DNA of 64,000 nt from the NCBI RefSeq assembly GCF_020524325.1, contig NZ_JAIVKY010000007.1, positions 62,001 to 126,000 on the forward strand. Reading direction: 5' to 3'. The notes beneath the pieces were generated by a model. That model did no database searches, was not told where the DNA came from, and was given only the letters and a program-made list of their open reading frames with translations. Position 1 is the first letter of the stretch, and every line of letters starts with the position of its first letter. Positions 43,785 to 52,369 of the stretch are shown piece by piece. The DNA comes from Sutcliffiella horikoshii (GTDB lineage: Bacteria > Bacillota > Bacilli > Bacillales > Bacillaceae_I). A program made the position numbers and the translations under genes.

Positions 43785-44966
43785 ATGAGTTATTCAAGAA
43801 TTGCAGCAGTCGACGTAGGTAATGATTCTATTAAAGCTATTTTTGGAAAATTGGATTCAGAATTAAACATTCCAAATGTTATCGCTAGAGATATTGAAGA
43901 TCGCCCAGTTATCGGGATTGAAGAGTTAGACAGCAAGGATCCACTAGATGGTATCCATGTACGCGTTCACTCCCCTGCCTTAATGGACAATAACGCAATC
44001 TATCGAATTGGAAATCTGGCAACAAAGAGCAATAATGCAACAGAACTAGATCCAGGTAGCAGCAAATCCGAAGAAGACCAAACATTAGTTATGTTATTTG
44101 CTACTTTAGCTTTGGATGCAGTTAGTGCGCAAAATGAAAAAACATTCCCTCGCAATAAAAATGTAGTGGATGCAAACTACACATTAGGAACAGGTCTTCC
44201 ACTAAGAGAAGTGAAAGAAGGCAAGGATGCGGGCTACCGTTCCAAACTTCTAGGTTCTGTTCATCAGGTAGAATTTTTGATTACACCTAAATACCAAGGC
44301 ATCAAAGTTAATATTAAATTTGATGAAATCAAGGTTTATCCAGAGGGCTTCGCGGCTTACATTAACCTTGTATTAGATAACAACGGCAACATCATTAATA
44401 AGGACCTAATCGATAAGCGCATCCTTATTCAAGATATCGGCGGCCTTTCAACGGATATCGCAGTCATCAAAAATCGTAATGTCGATGACGACAAAGCACA
44501 AGGCTTCAATCTTGGAGTGTCTGAAGCACTTGAGCAAATTCGTGAAGAAATCCGTTCCAAGCATGGCATCGAGCTTGATAGCAGAAGAGATGTGGTAGAA
44601 ATCATTACGAAAAAGAATGACCGCAACCACATCATGGTACGCGGGAGCAGAACGAGCGTTCATGATATCACGGACCGCATTCTTTTAGACTTAGCTAAAA
44701 AACAATACCGTCTGTTGAGAAATATTTGGCAGAAGAATTCCCAAACAGAGATTTGCTATTTCGTTGGCGGTGGTTCTACTGTCCTTAAAGAATATCTAAA
44801 AACACTAAATAACAATTTGGACGGCTACAACATTGACTTCTTTGAAGATGAAAAGGAAAGCATCTGGATGATGGCAAATGCCTATTACAAATTGATTGCT
44901 GACTATGTAAAGAAAACAGGCAAGGATAAAGAGCCCAAAGAACAACAAAAACCTGTGAAAGCGTAA
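43785..44966 (+). CDS. ParM/StbA-family actin-like ATPase
   Basis: A 393-residue actin-fold protein: phosphate-1 loop AVDVGNDSIKA (residues 8-18), phosphate-2 loop D217-IGG-LSTD, and adenosine motif FVGGGSTVL (326-334). ParM/Alp-type proteins polymerise with ATP to push DNA apart. The C terminus is Lys/Glu-rich. It lies between an iteron array and a small DNA-binding-type gene, the complete layout of a type II partition cassette, although nothing else here suggests a plasmid. AAGGAAG precedes the ATG. Confidence 0.88.
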   Translation: MSYSRIAAVDVGNDSIKAIFGKLDSELNIPNVIARDIEDRPVIGIEELDSKDPLDGIHVRVHSPALMDNNAIYRIGNLATKSNNATELDPGSSKSEEDQTLVMLFATLALDAVSAQNEKTFPRNKNVVDANYTLGTGLPLREVKEGKDAGYRSKLLGSVHQVEFLITPKYQGIKVNIKFDEIKVYPEGFAAYINLVLDNNGNIINKDLIDKRILIQDIGGLSTDIAVIKNRNVDDDKAQGFNLGVSEALEQIREEIRSKHGIELDSRRDVVEIITKKNDRNHIMVRGSRTSVHDITDRILLDLAKKQYRLLRNIWQKNSQTEICYFVGGGSTVLKEYLKTLNNNLDGYNIDFFEDEKESIWMMANAYYKLIADYVKKTGKDKEPKEQQKPVKA

Positions 44967-44979
44967 ATAAGGTGATTGG

Positions 44980-45552
44980 ATGAAGAATTCCAGTTCAAGT
45001 CAGGGAATTCAGAGGGGACAAGCTATTTCGTTCCGTATCCCTTCTGATACGCCTGACCATCTAATTAAGCATTTACAGCGTCTAAAAGAGACCGAAAGAA
45101 GGAATTTCTCTAGTAAAATAGCGGAGTTTGTTCTCCAAGGTGTGACAAGTTCACATGCACGGGAAAAAGAGACAATCTCTATCCCACTTCCAAAATCTTT
45201 ATCTAAAACCCAAAGAGATTGGCTGAAGCATCAGCATTCGGAAGCATTGCTCGGCAATATCGTCTTTCAATTGCTTTCAGATCCTGTTCGTGCAACAAGT
45301 ATTCTCGCGGCCATGAACAGCAATTCCACGGATATTGACCAAGCTCTGTACCTTCAGGAGGATAAGCCATACAAATCTGATGAAGAGACAGATAAAAAAG
45401 TCAATGCTAACGTATTAAACGATGACGATTTAGACTCTTTTGACTGGGATACAGCTCTACAAGAGCAGGCGTCCACAGAAGAAGAGGAAGAATTGGATGT
45501 GGAAGATGTCGATAAGATATTGGGAGATTTTCTTTCGCATATGAATAAGTGA
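44980..45552 (+). CDS. ParR-like adaptor with tandem RHH-like halves and acidic tail
   Basis: A 190-residue protein, 13 nt after parM-like, with AAGGTGAT as ribosome site. Two similar segments follow the strand-helix-helix pattern of ribbon-helix-helix proteins: QAISFRIPSDTPDHLIKHL (about 14-55) and ETISIPLPKSLSKTQRDWL (about 65-105). Residues 125-190 are strongly acidic (DDDLDSFDWD; EEEEELDVEDVD). I infer that it binds the GTATAC iterons and touches the ParM filament through the tail. No family name was recognised. Confidence 0.65.
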   Translation: MKNSSSSQGIQRGQAISFRIPSDTPDHLIKHLQRLKETERRNFSSKIAEFVLQGVTSSHAREKETISIPLPKSLSKTQRDWLKHQHSEALLGNIVFQLLSDPVRATSILAAMNSNSTDIDQALYLQEDKPYKSDEETDKKVNANVLNDDDLDSFDWDTALQEQASTEEEEELDVEDVDKILGDFLSHMNK

Positions 45553-45559
45553 TTAACCT

Positions 45560-45592
45560 AAAGGGTCGCTATGAAATTAGCGGCCTTTTTGT
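45560..45592 (+). terminator. Terminator of ParM operon
   Basis: AAAGGGTCGCT and AGCGGCCTTTTT arms pair (one mismatch) around ATGAAATT and end in five Ts. Confidence 0.82.
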
Positions 45593-45675
45593 CTATGTTT
45601 TTTCCTCTAATAAGAATAGATTCCCTCTTAAGTGACCATAACTGATAAAAAGAAAAAAGACGGGAGCAGGAGTCT

Positions 45676-46191
45676 ATGTACTTATTATTGGTTATTGTGG
45701 TTTGGATTTTATTTGCGTATCGGTTCATTGATTGGGCCAACTGGAGGAAACACTATCCCACAGTACTTTTTTTTATCGTTGTAAATATGACACATAATAT
45801 GGTCTATTTCAACCATACATTATGGGCTTTCAGGGGTGTGACATTGGATTGGTTAAACCATACGTTTATCAATCTTGCTTTTACATTTATCATCGTACCG
45901 GCGGGGCTTTTCATCTTTTTACAGCGTTTCCCAAAGCAAAAACGCAATCAGTTCATCTATTTAGCTGTTTGGGTAGCCTTCTACACTGCATTAGAGTGGT
46001 TGTTTTCTTTAAAAGGGATGTATGTGTACGATAATGGGTGGAATAACTGGTACAACATCCTTTTAAACTTGGTTTTATTTATCATCTTAAGAATGCATGA
46101 CAAAAATCCTGTGAGAGCCTTATTAGTTTCCATTGTATTGGGAATACTATTCGTATTCATGTTCCCTGTGCCATGGGAAAGTCTCAAATAA
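45676..46191 (+). CDS. CBO0543-family polytopic membrane protein
   Basis: A 171-residue protein with five to six hydrophobic helices and conserved-looking WANWRKHYPT, NHTLW and YDNGWNNWYNILLN segments that match the CBO0543 family, found in spore-forming Firmicutes and of unknown function. GGAG sits 6-7 nt before the ATG. A tiny single-helix ORF follows 17 nt downstream and is probably co-transcribed. Confidence 0.7.
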   Translation: MYLLLVIVVWILFAYRFIDWANWRKHYPTVLFFIVVNMTHNMVYFNHTLWAFRGVTLDWLNHTFINLAFTFIIVPAGLFIFLQRFPKQKRNQFIYLAVWVAFYTALEWLFSLKGMYVYDNGWNNWYNILLNLVLFIILRMHDKNPVRALLVSIVLGILFVFMFPVPWESLK

Positions 46192-46208
46192 TAAGAGGTG
46201 TTTAATAA

Positions 46209-46322
46209 GTGGTTATACGTGATGTATTGTCTGTACCAGTATTTCTACTCTTACTGTTTTCCACCTATATTATCATGTGGGTTTATATTGAAAATGAAAT
46301 AAGAAAAGAGCGTCAAAAGTAG
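46209..46322 (+). CDS. 37-residue single-helix membrane peptide
   Basis: GTG 46209 has AAGAGGTG 8 nt upstream and opens a 37-codon frame ending at TAG 46320-46322. The product has a short charged start (VIRD), one hydrophobic helix of about 20 residues (VPVFLLLLFSTYIIMW) and a charged tail (NEIRKERQK). It lies 17 nt after the CBO0543 gene and immediately before a terminator hairpin, which supports a real co-transcribed small gene. No family was recognised. Confidence 0.55.
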   Translation: MVIRDVLSVPVFLLLLFSTYIIMWVYIENEIRKERQK

Positions 46323-46324
46323 GA

Positions 46325-46584
46325 AGGGCCTAACCATTTAGGCTCTCAGATTGTCTACAAACTATAAACTAGTTAGGTTATCTGTTGGAAGAGTTGATCT
46401 TCGTTGCAGGAGCTTCGCTTTCCGCGGGCAGTCCGGAAGCCTCCTCGGGCTACGCCCTGCGGGGTCTTCCATGTCCTTTCCTCCCGCAGGAGTCTTCGCT
46501 CCTTCCACTCCGATCAACTGGAGAATTTTATTATTTTAAGCTTTGTCTATAGACTGAGAGCCTAACCATTTAGGCTCTTTTTCT
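46325..46584 (+). terminator. Duplicated terminator hairpin split by a repeat element
   Basis: Two hairpins with the same GCCTAACCATTTAGGC core occur at about 46327-46346 and 46558-46578. Only the right one has the T-run (CTCTTTTT). Their outer flanks (TTGTCTACAAA on the left, TTTGTCTATAGAC on the right) are roughly inverted copies. The dispersed element at 46392-46519 lies between them. Confidence 0.7.
46392..46519 (-). repeat. Dispersed ~125-bp element, copy 4 (inverted)
   Basis: Opposite orientation to the other three copies. Ends are AGTTGATC (46392-46399) and GATCAACT (46512-46519). The interior has CGCTTTCCGCGGGC, GCCTCCTCGGG and GGGTCTTCC, the complement of the landmarks in the other copies. 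Confidence 0.87.
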
Positions 46585-46632
46585 ATTCCCGGGAAATATG
46601 GTAGTATGAGGTCAATATTTGTTAGCAAATTA

Positions 46633-46657
46633 GTTATAGCTTGGGTAAAAAGGGTAT
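46633..46657 (+). promoter_or_regulatory. Possible SigB promoter of dynamin-like gene
   Basis: GTTATA (46633-46638), 13 bp, GGGTAT (46652-46657). The -10 is a perfect SigB match and the -35 is 4 of 6. The start codon is about 130 nt further on. Confidence 0.4.
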
Positions 46658-46788
46658 AGAATAGAATGGTCCTAAAATCCAAAAGACATTCGAACTATAT
46701 AGCAGAATAACTATTTTTGTAGCAAGAGACGATGTTACTAGATCATTTTAATTACGAAAATAATGTGAAATGATTGGTGGAGGGTAAA

Positions 46789-49527
46789 ATGACACAGGAA
46801 AACAAATTCATTAGCAAGACGTATTTTGAAACATTTATGCTGGATGTAGAGACGAAGCATCCCGTGCAAGTGCTTGGAGAAGCATTCATGGCAGAGCAGA
46901 ACAACGAGGTGTCAGATCTCTCGTTTATTCGGTATGCCCAAGGAGAAGTCTATTTTCATAGCAAAGATTACGAGAGTGCCATTTACAAATGGGAAAATGT
47001 TCACAATGAACTAGAACCATGGGCGAAGAAAAATATTGCAGATGCTTACTACGACCTTGGCATGCTAGTAGAGGCGGAAGATATTTACGCTAAAATTAAT
47101 ACAGATAATAAAACACTTAAGATAGAAGTGGCCCTTCAGCTATTCACGTTATACATTCAGCGCGAAAAACTGGAGAATGCCTATAAAAATATTAAAAAAG
47201 CAATTGCAATCGATCCAGATTATCCGCATGTTACACAAACGGCCCGAACTTTCTATGAAGAGCAAGAAGACAGTCAGCATGCAGTGGAGTTGGCTGTAAA
47301 TGAGGCAATGAGAACCGGTTCAGAAGCTTGGTACGATTGCTTGAAAAATTATATAGAAGCTGGTTATACAAGAGATTTCACTCCAGATTATTTTCAAGAG
47401 GTCCTGTTAAGATTGCTTGAGATTAATCAACGAAAATTTGAAGAAATCACTGCAGCGTTATGGAACAGTTATGAAAATCATCCAATGTATTTAGAGTGGG
47501 TGAAGACGGCAAACCATTTATTCATGGCTTTAGACAGAGATTCGGAGGCCTCTTGGACAAAAGTAGAGGAACTGCATCAACGAACCTATTTATCTCTTAT
47601 CGAGGGAGAATACTTAATTAAAGAACTGCAAGGAATTGTACCGGATCTACTTGGAAACTGGTTGAAGGTATCCAACCGATCTAAATCCCTGTTTGCTTCT
47701 GCAGCAGTAATGTCCTGGAATGAAGTGTTCCCAACAGCATTACCTGCACATGTATTAGCGGATGCCGAAAACAGAATTTTCCATTACGAGCATGATAGCA
47801 TCCAGTTGAATTATACGGTCGAGTTGTTCAAGACACTAATCAATTGGGCGAAGGATAACCACCTTGAACTGGCACATCAAAAGAAATGGCTATTCTCTCA
47901 CCTTAGCAATTTAAACAGAAAGAATTTAGTTGTGACAGGTACCGTTCAAAATGGGAAGACTTCCTTCATCAATTCGCTTATTGGCGAGAAGCTACTTGGA
48001 GATGAAACGGTCCCGGTATTTGTTTCATCCAACGGAGATATTGCGGAAATGAATGAGATTTCCACTGCGGGCACTTCTGCTCTAGGAGACATCAGTGAGC
48101 ACCGAGCAGGGTCCTTGATCGATCTTAAATGGCCATCTCAGTTCCTAGAAGATGAGGAGTACTCCTTGATTAGCACACCGGAATTCAGTGTGGATGAGAT
48201 TGAAAACAACGAAACGATGAAATATATCCCGTTATCAGACGGACTATTATATATTCTAGACGCGCAAACACCTTTTACAGAAGATGAACTGAAAGTATTG
48301 GTGAAAATTAAAGAACGTGCGCCGGAAGTTCCGGTACACTTTGTCATCAACAAAATGGATACTGCCTTCCACGAAGCAGAAGCAGCGCAGATTGTGGAAG
48401 AAGCAAAACACCGCATCAACGAGTTTTTCCCGGATGCGAGAGTATTCCCATACTCTTCCCTTCGTTCTGCAAACAAGCAGCACCAAGGGTTGGCAACATT
48501 CATGGAAGCCAATTTCAAACTGCGTGCAAAAGCAGTGGAAGAACGCCGCGCAACCAAGCTGTTACAACTGATTCGTTCTACCTTAACAGAATTGCTGGAC
48601 AGCCGCATTGCGATGGAAGATAACCTGACCAACACAGTGGAGTTCAATGAAGATATTCTAAGCAGACTAAGTGGATTCATCAACCACTTGCATGATGCGG
48701 AATCAGAAAAGATTCGCAGTATCACGGAAAATTACCGTGCAGTGACGATTGAAATGAAACGAGAAGCAACGAAAACCATCCCTCGTTTGTTGAGAGAATG
48801 CTCTAGCTATGTAAAGGAAGACAGCAACTTTAAAACATTGCATCTCGAGTTGAATGAGCGCATGAATGAGACAATCCGTACCTATATGCATTCCGACCTG
48901 CTGCCTCGTTTGCGTCAAGAGCTTCAATTGTGGCTTGATACATCTAACCGTGAACTGATTGACAGCCAAGAGTACTTGCATGAAATGAGTGGCACCTTTA
49001 ATGGTCTCTATAAAGAAGAGAAGATGCACTTGAACTGCGATTTCAAGGTCATGGAAGACTGGCGTCGTGACATCAACAGAATTCTAAGCAGAGTGGAAGT
49101 GGAAAAGGAAAACATCCTAAACCGCCCGAACACCACTCAATACTTGCTAAAAGGTGCAGGCCGCCTGTTTGGATCCTTGCAGCAAAGCAATCAACTGCTG
49201 TTCACTCAATATAAAAAGTATATTGAAAACGAACGCTTCACAGACGTGGCACAGTCGGTCGTGGATAAGTTCTTCCTAGAATTCGACCTGTTTGAAAAGG
49301 CGCTTAAAGCCGACATCAACATGTTCTACGAAGCACCATTCACAGAACTCAACAAAACCGTGGAAGACACAGAACATGCCATCCACAACGCCAACAAAAA
49401 ACTAGAACAAATGAAAGCAAGCCCAGAACGCTACTACGACCCACTGAAACTATTCGAAGCACGCCTGCTCCAATACGAATTCATGGTCAAAGCATGCGAA
49501 GAAAACGAAATGATCTCCACGCACTAA
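46789..49527 (+). CDS. TPR-dynamin fusion GTPase
   Basis: About 912 residues. Residues 40-180 contain TPR-like helical repeats (YAQGEVYFHSKDYESAIYKWENV; AYKNIKKAIAIDPDYP). A dynamin-type GTPase domain follows with P-loop GTVQNGKTS (384-392), a degenerate G3 (ISTPEF instead of DTPG) and NKMD (521-524). The C-terminal 350 residues are long helices like a dynamin stalk. Bacterial dynamins remodel or protect membranes. ATG 46789 follows GGTGGAGGG. It is monocistronic between terminators. Confidence 0.82.
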   Translation: MTQENKFISKTYFETFMLDVETKHPVQVLGEAFMAEQNNEVSDLSFIRYAQGEVYFHSKDYESAIYKWENVHNELEPWAKKNIADAYYDLGMLVEAEDIYAKINTDNKTLKIEVALQLFTLYIQREKLENAYKNIKKAIAIDPDYPHVTQTARTFYEEQEDSQHAVELAVNEAMRTGSEAWYDCLKNYIEAGYTRDFTPDYFQEVLLRLLEINQRKFEEITAALWNSYENHPMYLEWVKTANHLFMALDRDSEASWTKVEELHQRTYLSLIEGEYLIKELQGIVPDLLGNWLKVSNRSKSLFASAAVMSWNEVFPTALPAHVLADAENRIFHYEHDSIQLNYTVELFKTLINWAKDNHLELAHQKKWLFSHLSNLNRKNLVVTGTVQNGKTSFINSLIGEKLLGDETVPVFVSSNGDIAEMNEISTAGTSALGDISEHRAGSLIDLKWPSQFLEDEEYSLISTPEFSVDEIENNETMKYIPLSDGLLYILDAQTPFTEDELKVLVKIKERAPEVPVHFVINKMDTAFHEAEAAQIVEEAKHRINEFFPDARVFPYSSLRSANKQHQGLATFMEANFKLRAKAVEERRATKLLQLIRSTLTELLDSRIAMEDNLTNTVEFNEDILSRLSGFINHLHDAESEKIRSITENYRAVTIEMKREATKTIPRLLRECSSYVKEDSNFKTLHLELNERMNETIRTYMHSDLLPRLRQELQLWLDTSNRELIDSQEYLHEMSGTFNGLYKEEKMHLNCDFKVMEDWRRDINRILSRVEVEKENILNRPNTTQYLLKGAGRLFGSLQQSNQLLFTQYKKYIENERFTDVAQSVVDKFFLEFDLFEKALKADINMFYEAPFTELNKTVEDTEHAIHNANKKLEQMKASPERYYDPLKLFEARLLQYEFMVKACEENEMISTH

Positions 49528-49610
49528 AACAACAAAGATTAATGGAGATCAACTTTAAAGCTTGGTTACAGCAACTAAAATTCGTTAGTAAATAAAAAAA
49601 GGTAACGCAA

Positions 49611-49674
49611 GGGGTCTGGCACCTAAAACAATAAACTAAAGCACCACAGCCAAACAATGCAGGTGCCTGACCCC
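49611..49674. repeat. GGGGTCTGGCACCT inverted repeat
   Basis: GGGGTCTGGCACCT (49611-49624) and AGGTGCCTGACCCC (49661-49674) form a 13-14-bp stem with one mismatch around a 36-nt loop. The rest of 49528-49977 holds only terminators; no gene was seen. Confidence 0.7.
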
Positions 49675-49753
49675 ACCCGCTCTTACCAAAATTGCAAGCT
49701 AACCCATTCAACTAACCAAGCCCCGACGTGAGTGGAACTATATAAAAAACATG

Positions 49754-49795
49754 AAAAAGCAGGTCTAATTCGCATAATTAGACCTGCTTTTTGTC
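49754..49795. terminator. Perfect bidirectional terminator
   Basis: A 17-bp perfect stem (AAAAAGCAGGTCTAATT from 49754, partner ending in CTGCTTTTT) with a 5-nt loop. Confidence 0.85.
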
Positions 49796-49924
49796 GTTAA
49801 TGGCTTGAGGTCCTAATAGTCGCGCGTATGAAGACCCCAGTGACGAAGACTCACCCCCGCTGATATGAAAATCTCACTGACAAGGGTTATAATTTGAAAC
49901 ATTTCTTCTTGATAATATTGCACA

Positions 49925-49965
49925 AAAAAACTTCCCTATTGGCATTAATCAACCAATAGGGAAGT
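49925..49965 (-). terminator. Terminator of M28 peptidase gene
   Basis: ACTTCCCTATTGG and CCAATAGGGAAGT form a 13-bp perfect stem; on the minus strand TTTTTTT follows. Confidence 0.88.
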
Positions 49966-49977
49966 ATCCAATCTCGA

Positions 49978-50937
49978 TTATTTTTTAGATGTACTAGTTT
50001 TATCCGTAAACTTTAACAAATCAATCAGTACAGTAGAAAAAGTAGATAATCTCTCTTCTAACCTACCAGGATATTCCTGTTGAATGAACTCCAGAGTGTC
50101 ATTATCAGTATGCCAAATACCGCCATGCTCCTCAGTCTGCTCATATCCATCCAGTTCCCCAATCTCCCAGTTTGTTGATTCAAAATAAGCATATGGAATT
50201 CCTACTTCTTTAAAAGGTGCATGGTCACTCCAATCACCAGTTGTACCAGTAGGGTAATCAGGGTTTAATCCTTGGTTGATGCGAAGATCTAACTTTTTCT
50301 TATCAGCAATCGCAAGGGCTTGATTACGCAAAAACCCTTCCTCCCCAAGACTACCATGAACATACATATAATCCCCGACTGCCAAGCTGTCCAAATTTAT
50401 CATTCCGACTGTATTTTCAATATCTTCTGTACTCATTTGACTCACAAAGTACTTGGACCCTTGCAGCCCAACTTCCTCTGCTCCAAATGCCACAAACACG
50501 ATACTATATGGCGTTGGAATATTCTTCAGTACTTCAGCCGCCTCAAGCATTACCGCGACACCAGAAGCGTTATCATCTGAACCTTTTCCTGCCGCCACTG
50601 AGTCATAGTGAGCACCAACCACTAAAACTTTCTCGCTTTTTCCCGGTTTAAATGCCACCACATTGGCAGAATCGTACGAATACCCTCTGCGTGCATAAGA
50701 AAAATCCTGAACATTCGTTTCATACCCTATCTTTTCGAATTGACCTTTAATATACTCCTTTGCCTCAGCTTCTTCCTCTGAAGCAGCTACACGTGCTCCG
50801 ATCTCTTCAGACAAGTATTGTGTATGCTTGTAGGAAAGTGATCCAGTCTTATGTACCAAAGAAGCTCCATTGGCAGCTGAAACCGCAGACACTGCCACCA
50901 TCCATATCATTGTTGTTATTAAAAATATCTTCTTCAT
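49978..50937 (-). CDS. Secreted M28-family zinc aminopeptidase
   Basis: A 319-residue protein with a cleavable signal peptide (residues 1-22, VSAVSAANG) and an M28 catalytic domain. Dizinc-site residues are in GAHYDS, GSDDNASG, FGAEEVGLQGS, an Asp in NLDSLA and a late His in IWHTDNDT. It should release N-terminal residues from extracellular peptides for nutrition. It is monocistronic with a strong terminator; no PA domain is present, unlike longer YwaD-type enzymes. Confidence 0.88.
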   Translation of the reverse strand: MKKIFLITTMIWMVAVSAVSAANGASLVHKTGSLSYKHTQYLSEEIGARVAASEEEAEAKEYIKGQFEKIGYETNVQDFSYARRGYSYDSANVVAFKPGKSEKVLVVGAHYDSVAAGKGSDDNASGVAVMLEAAEVLKNIPTPYSIVFVAFGAEEVGLQGSKYFVSQMSTEDIENTVGMINLDSLAVGDYMYVHGSLGEEGFLRNQALAIADKKKLDLRINQGLNPDYPTGTTGDWSDHAPFKEVGIPYAYFESTNWEIGELDGYEQTEEHGGIWHTDNDTLEFIQQEYPGRLEERLSTFSTVLIDLLKFTDKTSTSKK

Positions 50938-51139
50938 ATTAATGCCTCCGTACTTATAATTATTAATTACAATGAATAATTATAAGTTTAAAGATTCATA
51001 GTTTCAACAATTAATTAATCTAAATGAGCAAAATAGTCCTTAGTATCTATTTCGCCTCTATTTTACCCAAATTCGGCTTTTCTCCTCATTTGCGTTATAA
51101 TACAACCACACTAAAAACCCAAAAAGATTGGATGAAAGC

Positions 51140-52336
51140 ATGCGACAGCAACTAACACTTAAAGTGAAAAATAAATTCGCCAAACCATATAAAAATGGCT
51201 ACCCGCTTATTTCGAAGCAATCCCTCATCAACGGTAATGACCTAAAAGAAGAGGGCACACTCGTAAAACTGGTAGACGAACAGAACAACTTTCTCGGCAA
51301 AGGCTACTACGGTAACCAAAACAAAGGATACGGTTGGATTGTCAGTAAAGATCTTAACGAAGAAATGGACATCCCTTTCTTCAAGCGTGCCCTTCAAAAA
51401 GCAATGAACAAACGTTCCGCCCTTATGAAATCTGAAGACACCACTGCTTTCCGCCTTTTTAATGGAGAAGGCGACGGAATTGGCGGCTTTACAATTGAGT
51501 ACTTTGACGGCTACCTAGTGATCAACTGGTACAGCAAAGGTATCTACTCCTTCAGCGAGGAAATTTTGGAAGCCATTGAAGGCGTCATCGAGTACAAAGG
51601 AATTTACGAAAAGAAACGCTTCAACACAGACGGACAATATGTAGAAGACGATGATTTTGTAAAAGGGGAACGCGCACCTGCACCCCTTATTATTAAAGAA
51701 AACGGCGTCAATTTTGCCGTGCATTTAAACGATGGCGCGATGGTCGGTGTATTCCTAGACCAGCGTGAAGTAAGAAAAACCATCCGCGATAAATACGCCA
51801 GTGGGAAAACTGTTCTTAACACATTTTCCTATACAGGAGCATTTTCTGTATATGCGGCGTTAGGCGGTGCGATCAAAACGACAAGCGTAGACTTGGCCAA
51901 ACGCAGCCTGCCAAAAACAACCGAACAATTTAACGTAAATAATATAGACGAAAAAACCCAATCCATTCTTGTAGAAGAGGTATTCCACTACTTCAAATAT
52001 GCAAAAAAGAAAAACCTGAAATTCGATGTCGTCATCATGGATCCACCAAGCTTTGCGCGGTCTAAAAAGGTGACATTTCGAGCAGAGAAAGACTATACAA
52101 GCTTAGTATCTGATGCCATTGCCATTACCGAAAAGAACGGCCTGATTGTCGCTTCCACCAACGCCGCTACATTCGGCATGGACAAGTTCAAAGGCTTTAT
52201 CGACCAAGCTTTTAAAGAAAACAAAGTGAAATACAAAATAGTAGAAGAGTTCTCCTTGCCAAGCGACTTTGCGACCATCAAGGAGTTTAAGGAAGGAAAC
52301 TATTTGAAGGTATTGTTTATAAAAAGAATAGGGTAA
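51140..52336 (+). CDS. Class I SAM-dependent rRNA methyltransferase (RlmI/YwbD-like)
   Basis: About 398 residues: an N-terminal PUA RNA-binding domain (residues 1-75), a central RlmI-like insert (FRLFNGEGDGIGGFTIEYFDGYLV) and a Rossmann methyltransferase with TFSYTGAFSVYAA and a catalytic DPPSFAR motif that fits 5-methylcytosine methyltransferases of the RlmI type, which modify 23S rRNA. The ribosome site is weak; ATG 51140 is chosen over TTG 51128, and this choice is uncertain. Confidence 0.82.
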   Translation: MRQQLTLKVKNKFAKPYKNGYPLISKQSLINGNDLKEEGTLVKLVDEQNNFLGKGYYGNQNKGYGWIVSKDLNEEMDIPFFKRALQKAMNKRSALMKSEDTTAFRLFNGEGDGIGGFTIEYFDGYLVINWYSKGIYSFSEEILEAIEGVIEYKGIYEKKRFNTDGQYVEDDDFVKGERAPAPLIIKENGVNFAVHLNDGAMVGVFLDQREVRKTIRDKYASGKTVLNTFSYTGAFSVYAALGGAIKTTSVDLAKRSLPKTTEQFNVNNIDEKTQSILVEEVFHYFKYAKKKNLKFDVVIMDPPSFARSKKVTFRAEKDYTSLVSDAIAITEKNGLIVASTNAATFGMDKFKGFIDQAFKENKVKYKIVEEFSLPSDFATIKEFKEGNYLKVLFIKRIG

Positions 52337-52339
52337 AGA

Positions 52340-52369
52340 AAAGGAGTCAGCACCTTAGCTGGCTCCTTT
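52340..52369. terminator. Shared terminator of convergent genes
   Basis: AAGGAGTCAGC and GCTGGCTCCTTT pair around ACCTTA; the ABC gene's stop codon lies in the loop. Confidence 0.75.

Noticed and set aside
46351-46539. 62-residue ORF on plus
   Set aside because: It lies wholly in element copy 4 and between two terminator hairpins; no ribosome site.
50320-50580. 86-residue ORF on plus
   Set aside because: It is antisense to the M28 peptidase, whose catalytic motifs cover this stretch.
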